Assembly: GCF_022605725.1 (NCBI RefSeq)
Contig: NC_065547.1
Location: 9,031,167 to 9,095,166, forward strand
DNA length: 64,000 bases
Direction of reading: 5' to 3'
From: Anthonomus grandis grandis
Lineage: Eukaryota; Arthropoda; Insecta; Coleoptera; Curculionidae
Numbering within the stretch: the first letter of the stretch is position 1; every line of letters starts with the position of its first letter. Positions 36,701-48,700 of the stretch are shown piece after piece. A program made the position numbers and the translations under genes. The notes under the pieces were generated by a model. It was not told where the DNA came from. It made no database searches and saw nothing but the letters and a program-made list of their open reading frames with translations.

Positions 36701-39700
36701 ATCGGTAATTAGCATCCACCAGCGCCAGCAGAACAATTGAGTTACAACCTTTGTAGTTATAATAATTTGATCCGCCATTAATAGGACAGCGAATATTTAT
36801 ATGCTTTCCGTCTAAAGCGCCTATACAGTTAGGAAAGTTCCACATAGACTGATATCTTGCACTTATTTCTTCCCATCGTTGCTCTGTGGGTATTGGTAAA
36901 AATTCTAGCATCAGAATTTTCCAGAGAAGTTCCTTTATGGCCTTTGCTACTTCTTTGATAATTTCACGAACTGTGCTAAATCCCATTTTATAACTGAAGC
37001 CAAGAGATCGAAATGAATTGCCAGTGGCTAAGAATCTGAAAAGAAAACCTGCTGTTAGCAAAATGATCACATTTGCATTTTATATAGAGATTTCCATATT
37101 AATTTTTCGACCCGATTTTGGCCCTGTTGTAATAGAAGGACATTGCTAAAATTTGGAGTAGATAAATTACTTTCAAATTACTTTAGTTTATTTGTGGTAC
37201 CAAAAAAGTATGACAAAAGACTTAAAAATGCATTATTTCTCTAAAAACAATTAATTTTTTATCACACGTATTTGCAGACGTCTATCAATTTTTAACATTT
37301 TTATCTAGATACCGAGATGTAAGAAAACACTAATTTTGTTCTGTTTTTTTGCATGACTGATAGCTTATGGCATTTTGAGACTCTAAAATGTATCTATGTC
37401 AAGCATCAGTTATTTACTTCTATTAGATCAGGGCATAAAATAGTTGAAAAGTTAACTGGGAAATCCCTATGTGCGCCTTGAAAAAATACACCTAATAGTA
37501 TGTATATGTATAAATAATTTAACTTTTTAATTAATTTAAATTTGTATTTTCTTTTAGTGCCATCGGTTCGAGAGACTTGGACTAAATTGAGAAACGCATT
37601 TCTAAACGCAAAAAAGCGAAGGCAGACCAAGAGTGGACAAGAGACAACAAAAGTGGTTCCCTGGAAGTATGAACAAGAAATGTTGTTTTTAATACCATAT
37701 CTAGAGTGTCGCCAAACTAAAAGCAATCTAGAATCACAAAAAGATCAACCAAATGTAATTGATGATGAGAGCACTGGCAGTGACGATGTTATTAATAATA
37801 CGCTCCAAGAAAGTATCACCTTGAATGCAGACAATTTGACACAGACACAACATTCAAGTACTGACACACCAGTTATTAGTACCCCGATCCATCCAAAATA
37901 TTCGCAAAAAAAAGCCCGTTTATCCAGCAAAGATATATCTCTGAATCCAGCAGGGGAAATGGTGCGTATCATGAAACAAAACGCCGAGGCACGAAATGAG
38001 AGACGCAATAAGATAAATTCAGATTCTCCTTCCTCTAATTTGGATGAGGTAGACATGTTTTACCTTAGTATGGCCAAAACAGTGAAACGCTTACCACAAA
38101 GGGAACAGGCATATATTAGAATGGAGTTTTGCCGAATGGTATCTGAAGCAGAAATCAGGAATTTGGATGCAAAAAGCCTTCCCGTCTTGGTGACAATCTC
38201 CACAGATAATCAGTCAACGTCAACATCATCTCTGCAATCCACTCCTTTGCATAGTCCAACTGATTTATCAACTCAATACAACAACTGTCCATCATCTGGT
38301 ACGAGTACTTCCTACGTGCAAATTACTCCTTTGCGAAATCCAACTAATTTATCAACTCAGAGCAGCTGTCCACAATCTGGTACGAGTACTTCCTACTCTC
38401 CATCGCTGTATGAACACGGATTTACCCCATTTATGTAAAATATTACTGTAGATACTTATTTAGAAATAAAAGTTATTTACCTTAAAAATACAGCTAATCT
38501 TTCTCTTGTACAGATCGCTCTTCGAAAAGTGGTATCAATTTTTTTTATTCTTTCTTCAATTTTTCCATGTAAACTTTCAAATTGATCCCTGGACATCCTA
38601 AAGTACATATGGAAGCGATTTGCATCTTTAATAAGTAGATTCACTAAAGTATGATATTCGCCAAATGATTCTCTATTTTCGTTTATTTCGTGAATCCAAA
38701 TTTTTTTTTTCTTAGGTTTTGTAGAACAAATAATAGCAACAGCACATTCTTCAATTTCTTCATCAAATTCATCTGATGAGCTTGAATTCATGGTGAACAA
38801 ACGCAAACAACACACCGCTATGCTGTCACTGCATCAATTAAATATAAAATATTAACGTCTGACATTGGTCAGACCTAATATGATGCATCAGAACAATCTG
38901 TTTACAACCCGTCACATCATAATGCATCACAACACATCGCAACACAACACGTCAGAGCAATGTGTTCCCGGCTTTACCTTTTCACAAGTAAATACCGATA
39001 TTGTCATAACATCATATGAAGGGACAATAAAAACTTATTAAGAAATCTATAATAATTATAAAATATTTAATTTCCATAAAAATGCTTTTTATTAAATAAG
39101 TACCTTTACACTAATGAAGTACGTTAAAAAAACGCATAAAGAGTTCATAAACGGTAATACTGTTTATAATTTAAAGCATAATCATAAAGCATAATAATAA
39201 ATATTTATCATATAAATATTTTTTATCGACGTCACTGGTAAAGATTAATTATGTCGGTGAAATCAAATCAATGCGATCGAGCGGCGTTGCGACGTTTCTC
39301 TAATATAGGAACGTTATTAAACGAAAATTTATCCGATTTATTAATTGATCACTAGTTTCGATTGGAACACTGTACATTTTTGTTGATGCCCCCCATAAAA
39401 AGTAGTCGGCTGGATTAAGTCCGGCAACCTAGCTGGCCAAGGATGTGGACCTCCGCATCCAATATCTACCAATTAGCAAATTATTGATCAAGATAATTTC
39501 GAACATCAATTCTAAAGTGCGTGCTGGAAGTATATGACTATTAAATGTACTTCTTCTAACAAGCCCGGTAAAATATTTTGGAGAAAGTCTAAATACACAA
39601 CAGCCGTTAGTCGTTCGGGGAAAAAATGTGGTCCAATTAAACTATAATTTATTAGGCCACATTAAACTTTCGTTAGGAATTAGCCAATTGTACCAAATGG

Positions 39701-42700
39701 GGAATTTTAGTTGCCCATACATGAGGTGTTTCTTGAATTAAAGCTTAGAACATTGAAAGACTTGAATTAGCATTGCCGTGGAACTATGACAGTTTGTTTG
39801 CTTGACACCGCTCGATCGGATTGTTGATTTCACAGACATAGAGCATCTATTACACAGGGCGAGATTACTAGCCAGTCGCCGGCGAATTTACTTGCTACTA
39901 TAAAAGTCGTCAAATCTAATCGCGGCTGCTAGTAAACTCGCGGCTCGCTTTTTCCCAGTGAGGAAAGTTAAACACTGGCCTACTTCGCTACTCGCTCGCG
40001 ATTTCTCTCTCTGGCGAGTGAAAACGCTATGTGTAAATTAAAACGGGACTAGTACTAGTTGGATAGTACTATTCTAGATATGACTAGTACTAATGGCGGA
40101 TATAGTGCGTGCAGGAATGATTGTGAGCCTTTTAATTCGGAAAAACCTTCAAGAAAAGTTAAACCAGAAAAAAAGAAAAGCAAAACGGGTGCGAGTCAGG
40201 AATTGGATTTCAAAACGCGACACATATGGGGCTTCTAATATTTTATTGAAACAATTAAAGGATGAGGATCCTGTGGCGTACAGGAATGTTTTGAGAATGA
40301 GCAATGAACAGTTAATAATTTATTACAAATGGTTGATGAAACAATCCGCAAAAAAAATACAAAAATGAGGATGGCGATACCAACTGCTACAAAACTAGAA
40401 ATAACCCTGCGCTTTTTGGCAACTGGTGATTCGTTTAAATCACTGGAATATTTATTCCGAGTGCCTGAATGTACAATGTCACTGTTTGTACCCGAAGTAC
40501 TTGCAGCAATTTGTCAGGTTCTAAAGCCATATATAAAAGTAGGCATAACATAATAATCAATTTCTTTTTCACACACTGTTTATGAAACAATTTACCTACT
40601 TATTTATAAAAAATATTATTTATTCATTAATAATTAAAATTGTGCCGAAAATGTATTTATAAGTGCTTGATGAAGAACATCGTAACCATATCCGTTATCT
40701 TCGTTATTTTGGATTTGGGTATGTGTTTCATATGTAGTTGAGGCAGGGCTGGGATCACTTGGGGAGGATAACGATGGAGAAGTTTGCAGTTGAAGGGGTT
40801 CTCCGTGGTAAGTATTTATTTGGTTATTGTTTTCTAAACAGATTAGCTTTACACGTGTAATAGAATTCTGGATTTCTTGCTGCAATAAAATAGCCTGACG
40901 TTGCGGCAATTGACGTAGCTCTGCAGCTACATACTTCCCAAATTCGTCGTACAGTTTTACCTGTGATACATTTTCAGCAATTCTATTTAACTGACCGACT
41001 GCATTAGTAATTTCTGGATCTGCTTGTTTTTTCACCCTTTTTTTTAGGTTTAGGAGGTCCCATCGCCTGTGAGAGTTTTACATTTTGTTCCTTGGGCGGT
41101 GTATCGGGTTCTTCATCATCAGGCCGTTCAATTTGAGAGTTTGAGACATCCTCAGACATATTCTGTGTGCTGGGTAGAGTCTGAAAAAATTAAAACAAAT
41201 CTATAAAAAATGTGTTTACCTTTTGCTTGATTTAAGAAGTAAACAAATTTTCTAAAATATATAATATTTTTCTTCCAGATGCCTACAACAAGCAATGAAT
41301 GGAAAAAAATACAAAGCAATTTTCTTCTTCGTTGGAATTTTCCGAGATGTTGTGAAGCGATTGATGGCAAGCACGTTCTGATTAAAAAACCTCCCAGGTC
41401 TGGGTCAGTGTACTTTAATTACAAAAAAACCTATAGTATAGTGTTATTTGCAATGGTGGACGCAGATTATTGCTTTACTTACATTGATATTGACGGCCGA
41501 GCTAGTGAGCGAGTGCAATATTTAGAGATAGTACTTTAAACATCGCTATGGAAAATAACACTCTTAATATGCCTAAAAAATTCGGTCATTGTGGGGGACG
41601 ATGCCTTTCCATTAAGAACCAACTTAATGAAGCCGTACAGTAAGTCACAGCTTAATAATACTGAAAGGATATTCAACTACCGACTCTCTCGAGCAAGACG
41701 AGATCAAGATCAGAAAATTCATTTGGTATTCTTATGTGGCGCTTCAGAATATTTTCAAGACCAATTCAATTAAAAGAAGCAATAATTAACGATGTTATTT
41801 TGGCAGCATGTAGTCTCCACAACTGGCTGAGAAAAAGCAGCCCCGATACTTATGTTCCTGAAAATGCTGTGGATAGAGAGGATTTGAACACGGGAAATAT
41901 TACTTTTGGATAATGGAGAAACCACGTGGATAATCTTTCATCGGTTGGTCATTTGGGAAGTAATAATTACAAAAATTCCGCAGAGGAAGTAAGACGTACG
42001 TACGCCAAGTATTTTATGGAAAAAAATCCTTTACCATGGCAATGGAAAAAAGTGGGATTGGAATTAACTTGAATAATATTTTTTTATATTTTTAAGTAAA
42101 TACAATTTATTATTTTCCAACGTAATTTTGCCCAAAACGTATGAGAAAATTAGACTTTATTTTTTATGCACAATTATATCTAGCTCTAAAATCTACTCAC
42201 CAAGTATGAATTACTCTGCCTTGTTGACAAAACTTCTGCGAAAAAATCAACCTCAAACCATGTTAACTTTGGGGTGTAAATGTCTTCTGTTTCACAGCCA
42301 CTTTTTTTGCTTCTTTTCTATTTTGGCCAGTTCTTGACCAAACACATCTTTCAAAATTTTAATTTTGTTTTTCAATTGTTTTTCATCCATTCCTTTTAGA
42401 AGCCCTTTATCATCTGATTGTTCATACATGTTCTTAAATAATACGTCTTTCAGTTTAATATTTAGATAATCTTTTTGTTTAATATTCCAGAATACTGGAA
42501 ATGGTTCATAAATATTTAAAAACTCTATAATTTGATTACTATTCCATTTAACAGATATTTTGAATTTTCGAACGAAAAATACAAAACAAACAACTTCCAA
42601 AAATTCAATACCCTGCGAGTAAAGCGATTTAACTAGCCCGGTGTAGTTTGCGCTCGCTGAGCGTGTTCTAACTCGCTCACTCGCTTTAAATTTTACTCGC

Positions 42701-45700
42701 CAGCGACTGGCTAGTAATCTCGCCCTGTGTAATAGATGCTTAAGGAATCTTTACCAGTGACGTCGTCAAAAAAATATTTACATAATAAATATTTATTAAT
42801 AATAGCTTATGCTTTAAATTATAAATAATATTACCATTTAGGAATTTATTTTCGTTTTTTACGCACTTCATTAGAATAAAAAGCATTTTATTGAAATAAA
42901 ATATATATAATTATTTTTTACTAATTCTAGTCTTTCAATGTTGTAAGAATTAAAGACATCGTCCCTTGTGAATTGGGCTTCATCAGTAAATTGCATTCTG
43001 AAAATAGTCTTTGGTAAGTTGTTCTCCTCCTAGGAAATGCCAGTCCACGCAAGTGGGCACCTTCTTCTAATCTTCATATTCTTTTACATGAAAAGAATAT
43101 AAATTTTCATTTTTTATAGCTCTCCATACTCGTGACTGTGGTACCGTTAATTGAGCGGAAATTCGCCTAGTGGTGGGATCTTCTCTTACAAGGTTGATAA
43201 TATTCTTTTCTTGAACCACGTTATTAGTATCCATTCTTTCAACCTGAATATCATTTTAGGAAAACTTCTCATATCACTTGAGGGAACTCTTCTCACGCAA
43301 TGTGTTAAAAGTTGCGGCAAACGTTTGGCGATTCGGAGTTCTTCGAATCGTCTTCTGTATTCTTCTGCAGCAGTACTTACTTATTTAATTAGTACTTACT
43401 TATTAGCAGTACTTACGATATCTGCATATTCAACTGCAACTCAAGAGAAAACAATATTTTGTGCTTTTAATAAACAACGTCAAACAAAAACGAAATAGGT
43501 ACATAAATGTTATTTTGAAACAATTATTTAAACAAAATAATTTTAAACAAATTTATTGAAATTAATTGATGTTTTCTTTAGTACCGGTTAGGTATATAGC
43601 TTTAATGAACACATCGCTAAAAAACCTGTGTATCATCTAAAGATTTTTTTTGTATATAACCTTTGGTGTGCCAATCAACATACTGCCATATTTTTCTTCA
43701 GAAATGTAATAAATGTTTTTAGGAAAGAAATTAAAAAAAACTCTATTCCGATGTACAGGGTATCTTTATAGTGTATTAAAGTGCCTCTTTTGTAAATTGG
43801 CTGAATCTGATGCTGGAACTTTGCTACTTTCTAAACGTCAAAAAGTGTAGATGATCGAAAGGTGTTTATATAGAAAATTTTACAAAAATCGGCTAAGCCG
43901 TTTACAGAGTGAACAAGTTTTACCAAAATACGAAAATCACCCTGTATGTTGGCAATAAAGACTGAATTGATCAATAACAAATATCCATTTAGTTATATCC
44001 CAGGCTTGGCTTATACTCCACATAGGTATGTACAAAGTGTCCCATTTTCGTGTGTTTTATGGGGTTTCTCTCTTATGAAAAGAGGTAAAAAGATGCGGTT
44101 TTCGCGCCACCGTGCTACTTTATAATGAAACTTAAGAAGCATTAATCAAATTTGCCATAGCGATGTTAGTTTTTATGCTACAGGGTGATTTTAAAAAAAT
44201 AGCATTTTCAAGTTTAGTGCTGATATTTATTGTTATTCGCTGTTTTTGTTTATTTTATTCGTTGTTATTTAATTATTTTTTTAATATGGCTCCAAACTAA
44301 AAATTTGAAAACATAGAAATATGATATGAATACCTGCTTCATATTACCTAATGAAATGCAGACCAGGCCTTAAAACTCTATCTGAATAGGTCAGTTAATC
44401 TTTACCTTAGGATTTATATATTTTTAAATAACTATTTTGTCATATAGATATCTTGAAAGAAGACAACCCGAAAGAAGAATATTTTAAAAATTAAAATTTA
44501 ATCCCCAAGTTTACGACAAAGATAACAAGAATTCAGAGATGAACGTTTCAGCAGTTGTTCAAGCCACTCCCGAAAGCTTGTGCAGAAAAATATAATAAAA
44601 GACCGATGTTTCTAAAACAGAAGGGTAAAGGATTTAAAAAAACATAAATTCAAACCTCACAAGTATAAACTTCGTCATGTGCATCCTGGTAATGTTGAAC
44701 GTAGATTGGAGTTTTGCAATTGGTTTATAAATATGAAAACTCGGGACAATATTTTTTTTAAAAATAATAATTTGGTCAGACGAGGCTCATTCTTAATAGA
44801 CACAACTCGCGGTTTTGGAGTCAAGAAAACACACATAATTTTTCCTGGAGAGCATCAAGGCAGGTTCGTATTTAATGTCTCCTGTTTAATTTTTAATCGA
44901 AATAGTTTAAAAGATTTATAAAGAAAATCTAACAAATATCTTACAAAAGGATATTTACAAATTCTACAAGAAAACACTATAAACCTCAAATGATCATCAT
45001 CCCTCGATTGCAAACCTACCAAAGTCTTCACAAAAATGTAGAGAAATTGATGATATTTATTTTGAAAATATTTTATAGATTTTAACACGTTGACATTCAT
45101 TCATCAATGACATGTCCTGTTATGAATTAGCTCCATTTGTAGTTTTGTCAGTGTTTTAAATTTATTCGTATTAGAGATACTTTTGATTTGTCATGAAGGC
45201 CAAGCAGTAAACATTTTTATTCTTAGGTATAGCTTTACTGCACACATCGCTAAAAAGACGTGTGTAACATCTTAAGATTTTTTTGTACATAACCTTTGGT
45301 GTACCACTCAACATAGTATCATTTTTTTCTCACGAAATTAAATCAATTAAATCAAATTAAATCATCAATTAAATGAAATCATTATTTCATCAATTAAATA
45401 GCCCATTTTGTGGATTGGCTGAATTCGGCCGAGCAAATTTGCTACTTTCTAAACGTCAAAACGTGTAAATACCCGAAAGGTGTTTGTATACAAAATTTGA
45501 AAAAAATCGGCTAAGCTGTTTAGGAACTACAAGATGAACAAGTTTTTATCAAAATACGAAAATCTCTCTGTATATTAGTAATAAAGCCGAATTGATCACT
45601 ATACATAAGTATGTATAATGGATCACGAATCATATATTCTGCATAGTAAACGTAACATTTTAGAGTTAGAAGCATACGCACTTTTAAAAAAAACACAATT

Positions 45701-48700
45701 TTAGACAAATTGAATTAGACTATCAAGCTTTTCTGCGAGGATTAGAGTATTAAGCATTTTTGCGAGGATATGAGTATCAATCATTTTTGGAGGGATTTTC
45801 AAAGAAACAGGTTTGAGGCTTTTAACCACATATTTGTTTATTAAATAAAAAAATTTAAAAAGTTGGCGCATTCGACGGTTAAACCACAAAAAGAGAAACC
45901 AACTAAAATTGGTCCTTTCGGTCTTCTAATAAGAAAGAACTTAATGTCCTTAATAAGAGTCCTAACTTTGCACCAGCTTCAAACTGCCAAAACAACCTGG
46001 AAAATATTATAGTATGAATCCGCTAACTTCGTTAGCTATATGCACACGCGTCTAGAATAAAAATAGAGTTTTGGTTAGTGGTAAAACTGTTTTGTAATTT
46101 ATTTAAGGTAGTATAAATTTTTGTATTAAGCTGTTTCAGCAAAAGACTGCAGCCCGACACTGTCGCCGTTAAACGCCAACAACTTCCAGAGACCAGTAGA
46201 TCCCACTAGCTTATCCAGGTTCGTTTTATTTATGTTTTTGTTGGTAATGTGGCTTATTATGGAATGATTTAGATCAGTAGAACAACTTAGCTCCCCGTTA
46301 GACCAAGAACCAATTAACCTAGGAAAGCGTAGTAAGCAGCCCAATAGGCTGTCGGGGCGTGGAGGGACTTGGGGGAGTATCTCCAGGGTGTTTGCCAGGT
46401 CCCGGCATAGGAATAAGACCAACTCGTTACAAGAAACTAGTAAGTATTTTATAAGAGTACATACCATTCTTTTTCTGGTTTTGAGAAAACTGTTGATAAT
46501 GGAAATGTGACTTCACAGTTGAATTAGAGTGAAAAAGTTAAATTAACATGTCGGTGGGTTTATTATAATTCTAATCCTATCATATTGGGAGATTGTACTG
46601 GAAGCTACGACTAGATTAAGCTATTGTTTAGGTGAGCATGGCTACGAACCATATCGCAGCTGGTCTCCCCTGACCGAAGAGGGCTACGCGGAGAAACTAC
46701 GACTGCTCCGAGAGGCGAGCACCATCCCCATGGAGAGATGGAGAGCCCCAACTGTCTTGGCGTGGCTCGAGGTGGCCCTCGGAATGCCCCAGTATGGTGC
46801 CAGGTGTGCCGAAAACATCAAAAGTGGCAAGGTACATCTTTAACTTATCTTTCTCTATATTTACTACCGGTTTCTTTATTCATATACTCATCGTGCATGT
46901 TAAAAATCAACAGTAGCAACAGGTTAAATAAGACGCCGCCCTAGGCATTAGCATATTGGCTACTTATTATAGATTGGTCGTTTGAACGGGCAGGTCCTTC
47001 TGGAATTGAGCGATCTGGAGCTAGAATGCGGCCTGGGGATCACTCATCCGATGCACCGGAAGAAGCTGAGGTTGGCTATTGAAGAGCATCGTCATCCGGC
47101 ACTGGTGCGCTATCCTTGTATCGCACAGCTTGGGCACACCTGGGTTTCGAGCGAGTGGCTACCCGACTTGGGATTGTCTCAGGTAAGGAAACTTAAATAT
47201 TCCGAGTAGCTCCTGAAAACGTCCTTTTAGTACTCGGAGAGTTTCGCGTCGAACATGGTGGACGCCCGGATGCTGGAGCACCTCAGCAAAAAAGAGCTCG
47301 AAAAGTACTTGGGGGTCACCAGGAAGTTCCATCAGGCCTCCGTAGTACACGGCATACACCTTTTGCGTATCATGAAGTACGATAGACAAGCGTTAGCACT
47401 GAGGAGGCATCAGTGCGAGAACATGGACGCGGATCCTTTGGTGTGGACCAATCAGCGATTCATCAGGTGGGCGAGGAGTATCGATTTGGGCGAGTACGCT
47501 GACAATTTAAAAGGTATTTAGAGGCTACCGTTGAATAATAAGTTTAGTGAGACCGTCAAATGTTTTTGTGTTCTAGACAGCGGAGTGCACGGTGGTCTGG
47601 TGGTTTTGGAACCTTCGTTCAACGGAGACACCATGGCCACCGCCCTCGGGATTCCCGCGAGCAAGAACATCATAAGGCGCCATCTGACGGCCGAACTGGA
47701 AGCGTTGGTGTTGCCAGCCAGGTATGTGATCTTCTGCCAAATGGATGAGCTCCAGGCGGAGGCCGCCCGGGTCATCTCAAAGCATAATGTTAGATAAACG
47801 TTTTGGAGAGAGAAGGATTTTTTCCTTTTTTAAATGAATATTGATTATTGTGGTGACGTTGTATGATGGATTTTATTTTATCCTGGAGAATAATCATTGT
47901 TTAATATGTTTATATCAGGAAAAGGTATAATTATTATTTAAATGAAAAAACGCATTTACTTCCATAACATACTTGTATTCTAACAGTTAATTCCAAACAG
48001 ACATCTGTGACATATGACGTTGGACATATGACATTAAACTCTGGAACTAAATAACTGGAAGTCTTAAACTCTAAAGCCGTGGCTACATTGTTAGTGTTAT
48101 GTTCATGAGCGTTAACACCTGGACAACTCCAAACACCTCTCCCTTAAAGATTGAGTCGGCGAGGAGGTTTTATAGAGCGGCCATAACGAGACCTTGGATT
48201 TAGAACAATGTCGTTATTAGTAGAAACATGAATATTGTTATGTTGATTGCCCATGGGGTTACTTGAGAATGATGAGTTCCTAAGTGTAATGTTCCCTTGA
48301 GGCATAGTATTGGTGGTTAAGGCGGAGTATGGACCTAATACTAGTAAATAACTTAGGTTGACCAATGCATTGTAAGTCTTGATTAGTATATAAAGGTTTT
48401 ATATATGCTATGTCTCGCCTTACTATTAAATTATTACTTCCCTTTTCTATCCAAGAAGATCTTGATTCGATAGCCTTTTCAATAATATTAGCTTTTTGCC
48501 AAACTTAGCTTTGTAAGTTTTAGTGACTATCTTTTTCTCTTTTTTTAAACTGCTGTGGGTTTTTCTTAGCTTATTTATTGTAGTTTACTGTCATTGTTCC
48601 TTTTGCGTACATAGTATTTTCGAAATGCCTTTTTGGACTTTAGGTTCTAAAATCTTACCTGTACCTCTATTCTGCAAAATCTGTGCCAGGCACGCATCAA

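Larger units (their letters stand above)
35666..38973. mobile_element. PIF/Harbinger element, intact-looking (copy H4)
   Basis: It begins AGCCGGGAACACATTGCTCT and ends in its reverse complement, with 40 bp or more of near-identical inverted repeat rich in GTGTTGTGTTG. A perfect TTA target duplication flanks it (35,663-35,665 and 38,974-38,976). It is 3,308 bp and carries both standard genes as clean two-exon models. It differs in sequence from the H1-H3 family. Confidence 0.9.
39842..42740 (+). mobile_element. PIF/Harbinger element, decayed (copy H5)
   Basis: Inverted ends of at least 35 bp (AGCATCTATTACACAGGGCG at 39,842 and its complement ending at 42,740), flanked by TAG and TAA, near the expected 3-bp TWA duplication. 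Subterminal DNA is rich in ACTCGC/GCGAGT. The gene layout is the same alternating one as in H2 and H4. A third family by terminal sequence. Confidence 0.8.
39058..43500 (-). mobile_element. Mariner-like element split by Harbinger copy H5
   Basis: Minus-strand transposase text appears on both sides of H5. On the high side (43,490-42,930) an N-terminal DUF4817-type HTH (AAEEYRRRFEELRIAKRLPQ) is followed by a decayed first catalytic block (FTDEAQFTRDDVFNS). On the low side (39,770-39,280) come SLIGPHFFPERLTAVVYLDF and GCGGPHPWPARLPDL, the usual region of the last catalytic residue. About 180 bp at 39,058-39,255 is repeated in inverse orientation at 42,744-42,905, which may be one terminal repeat pair. 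The exact outline is unresolved. Confidence 0.55.

Noticed and set aside
46126..46467. 113-residue minus-strand open frame
   Set aside because: It overlaps kazrin exons 9-10, which are supported by phase and by the GSISRVFAR motif on the + strand.
46973..46993. Alternative start of kazrin exon 12 (IGRLNGQ before VLLELSD)
   Set aside because: The AG at 46,993 gives SGK|VLLELSD as in vertebrate kazrin without an extra heptapeptide; the upstream AG would add a non-conserved insert.
46632..47797. Liprin-alpha or liprin-beta identity for the SAM exons
   Set aside because: The SAM text could suggest liprin, but the coiled-coil exons (KADKRRLKAEK, ELRDFIR) and linker motif are those of kazrin.
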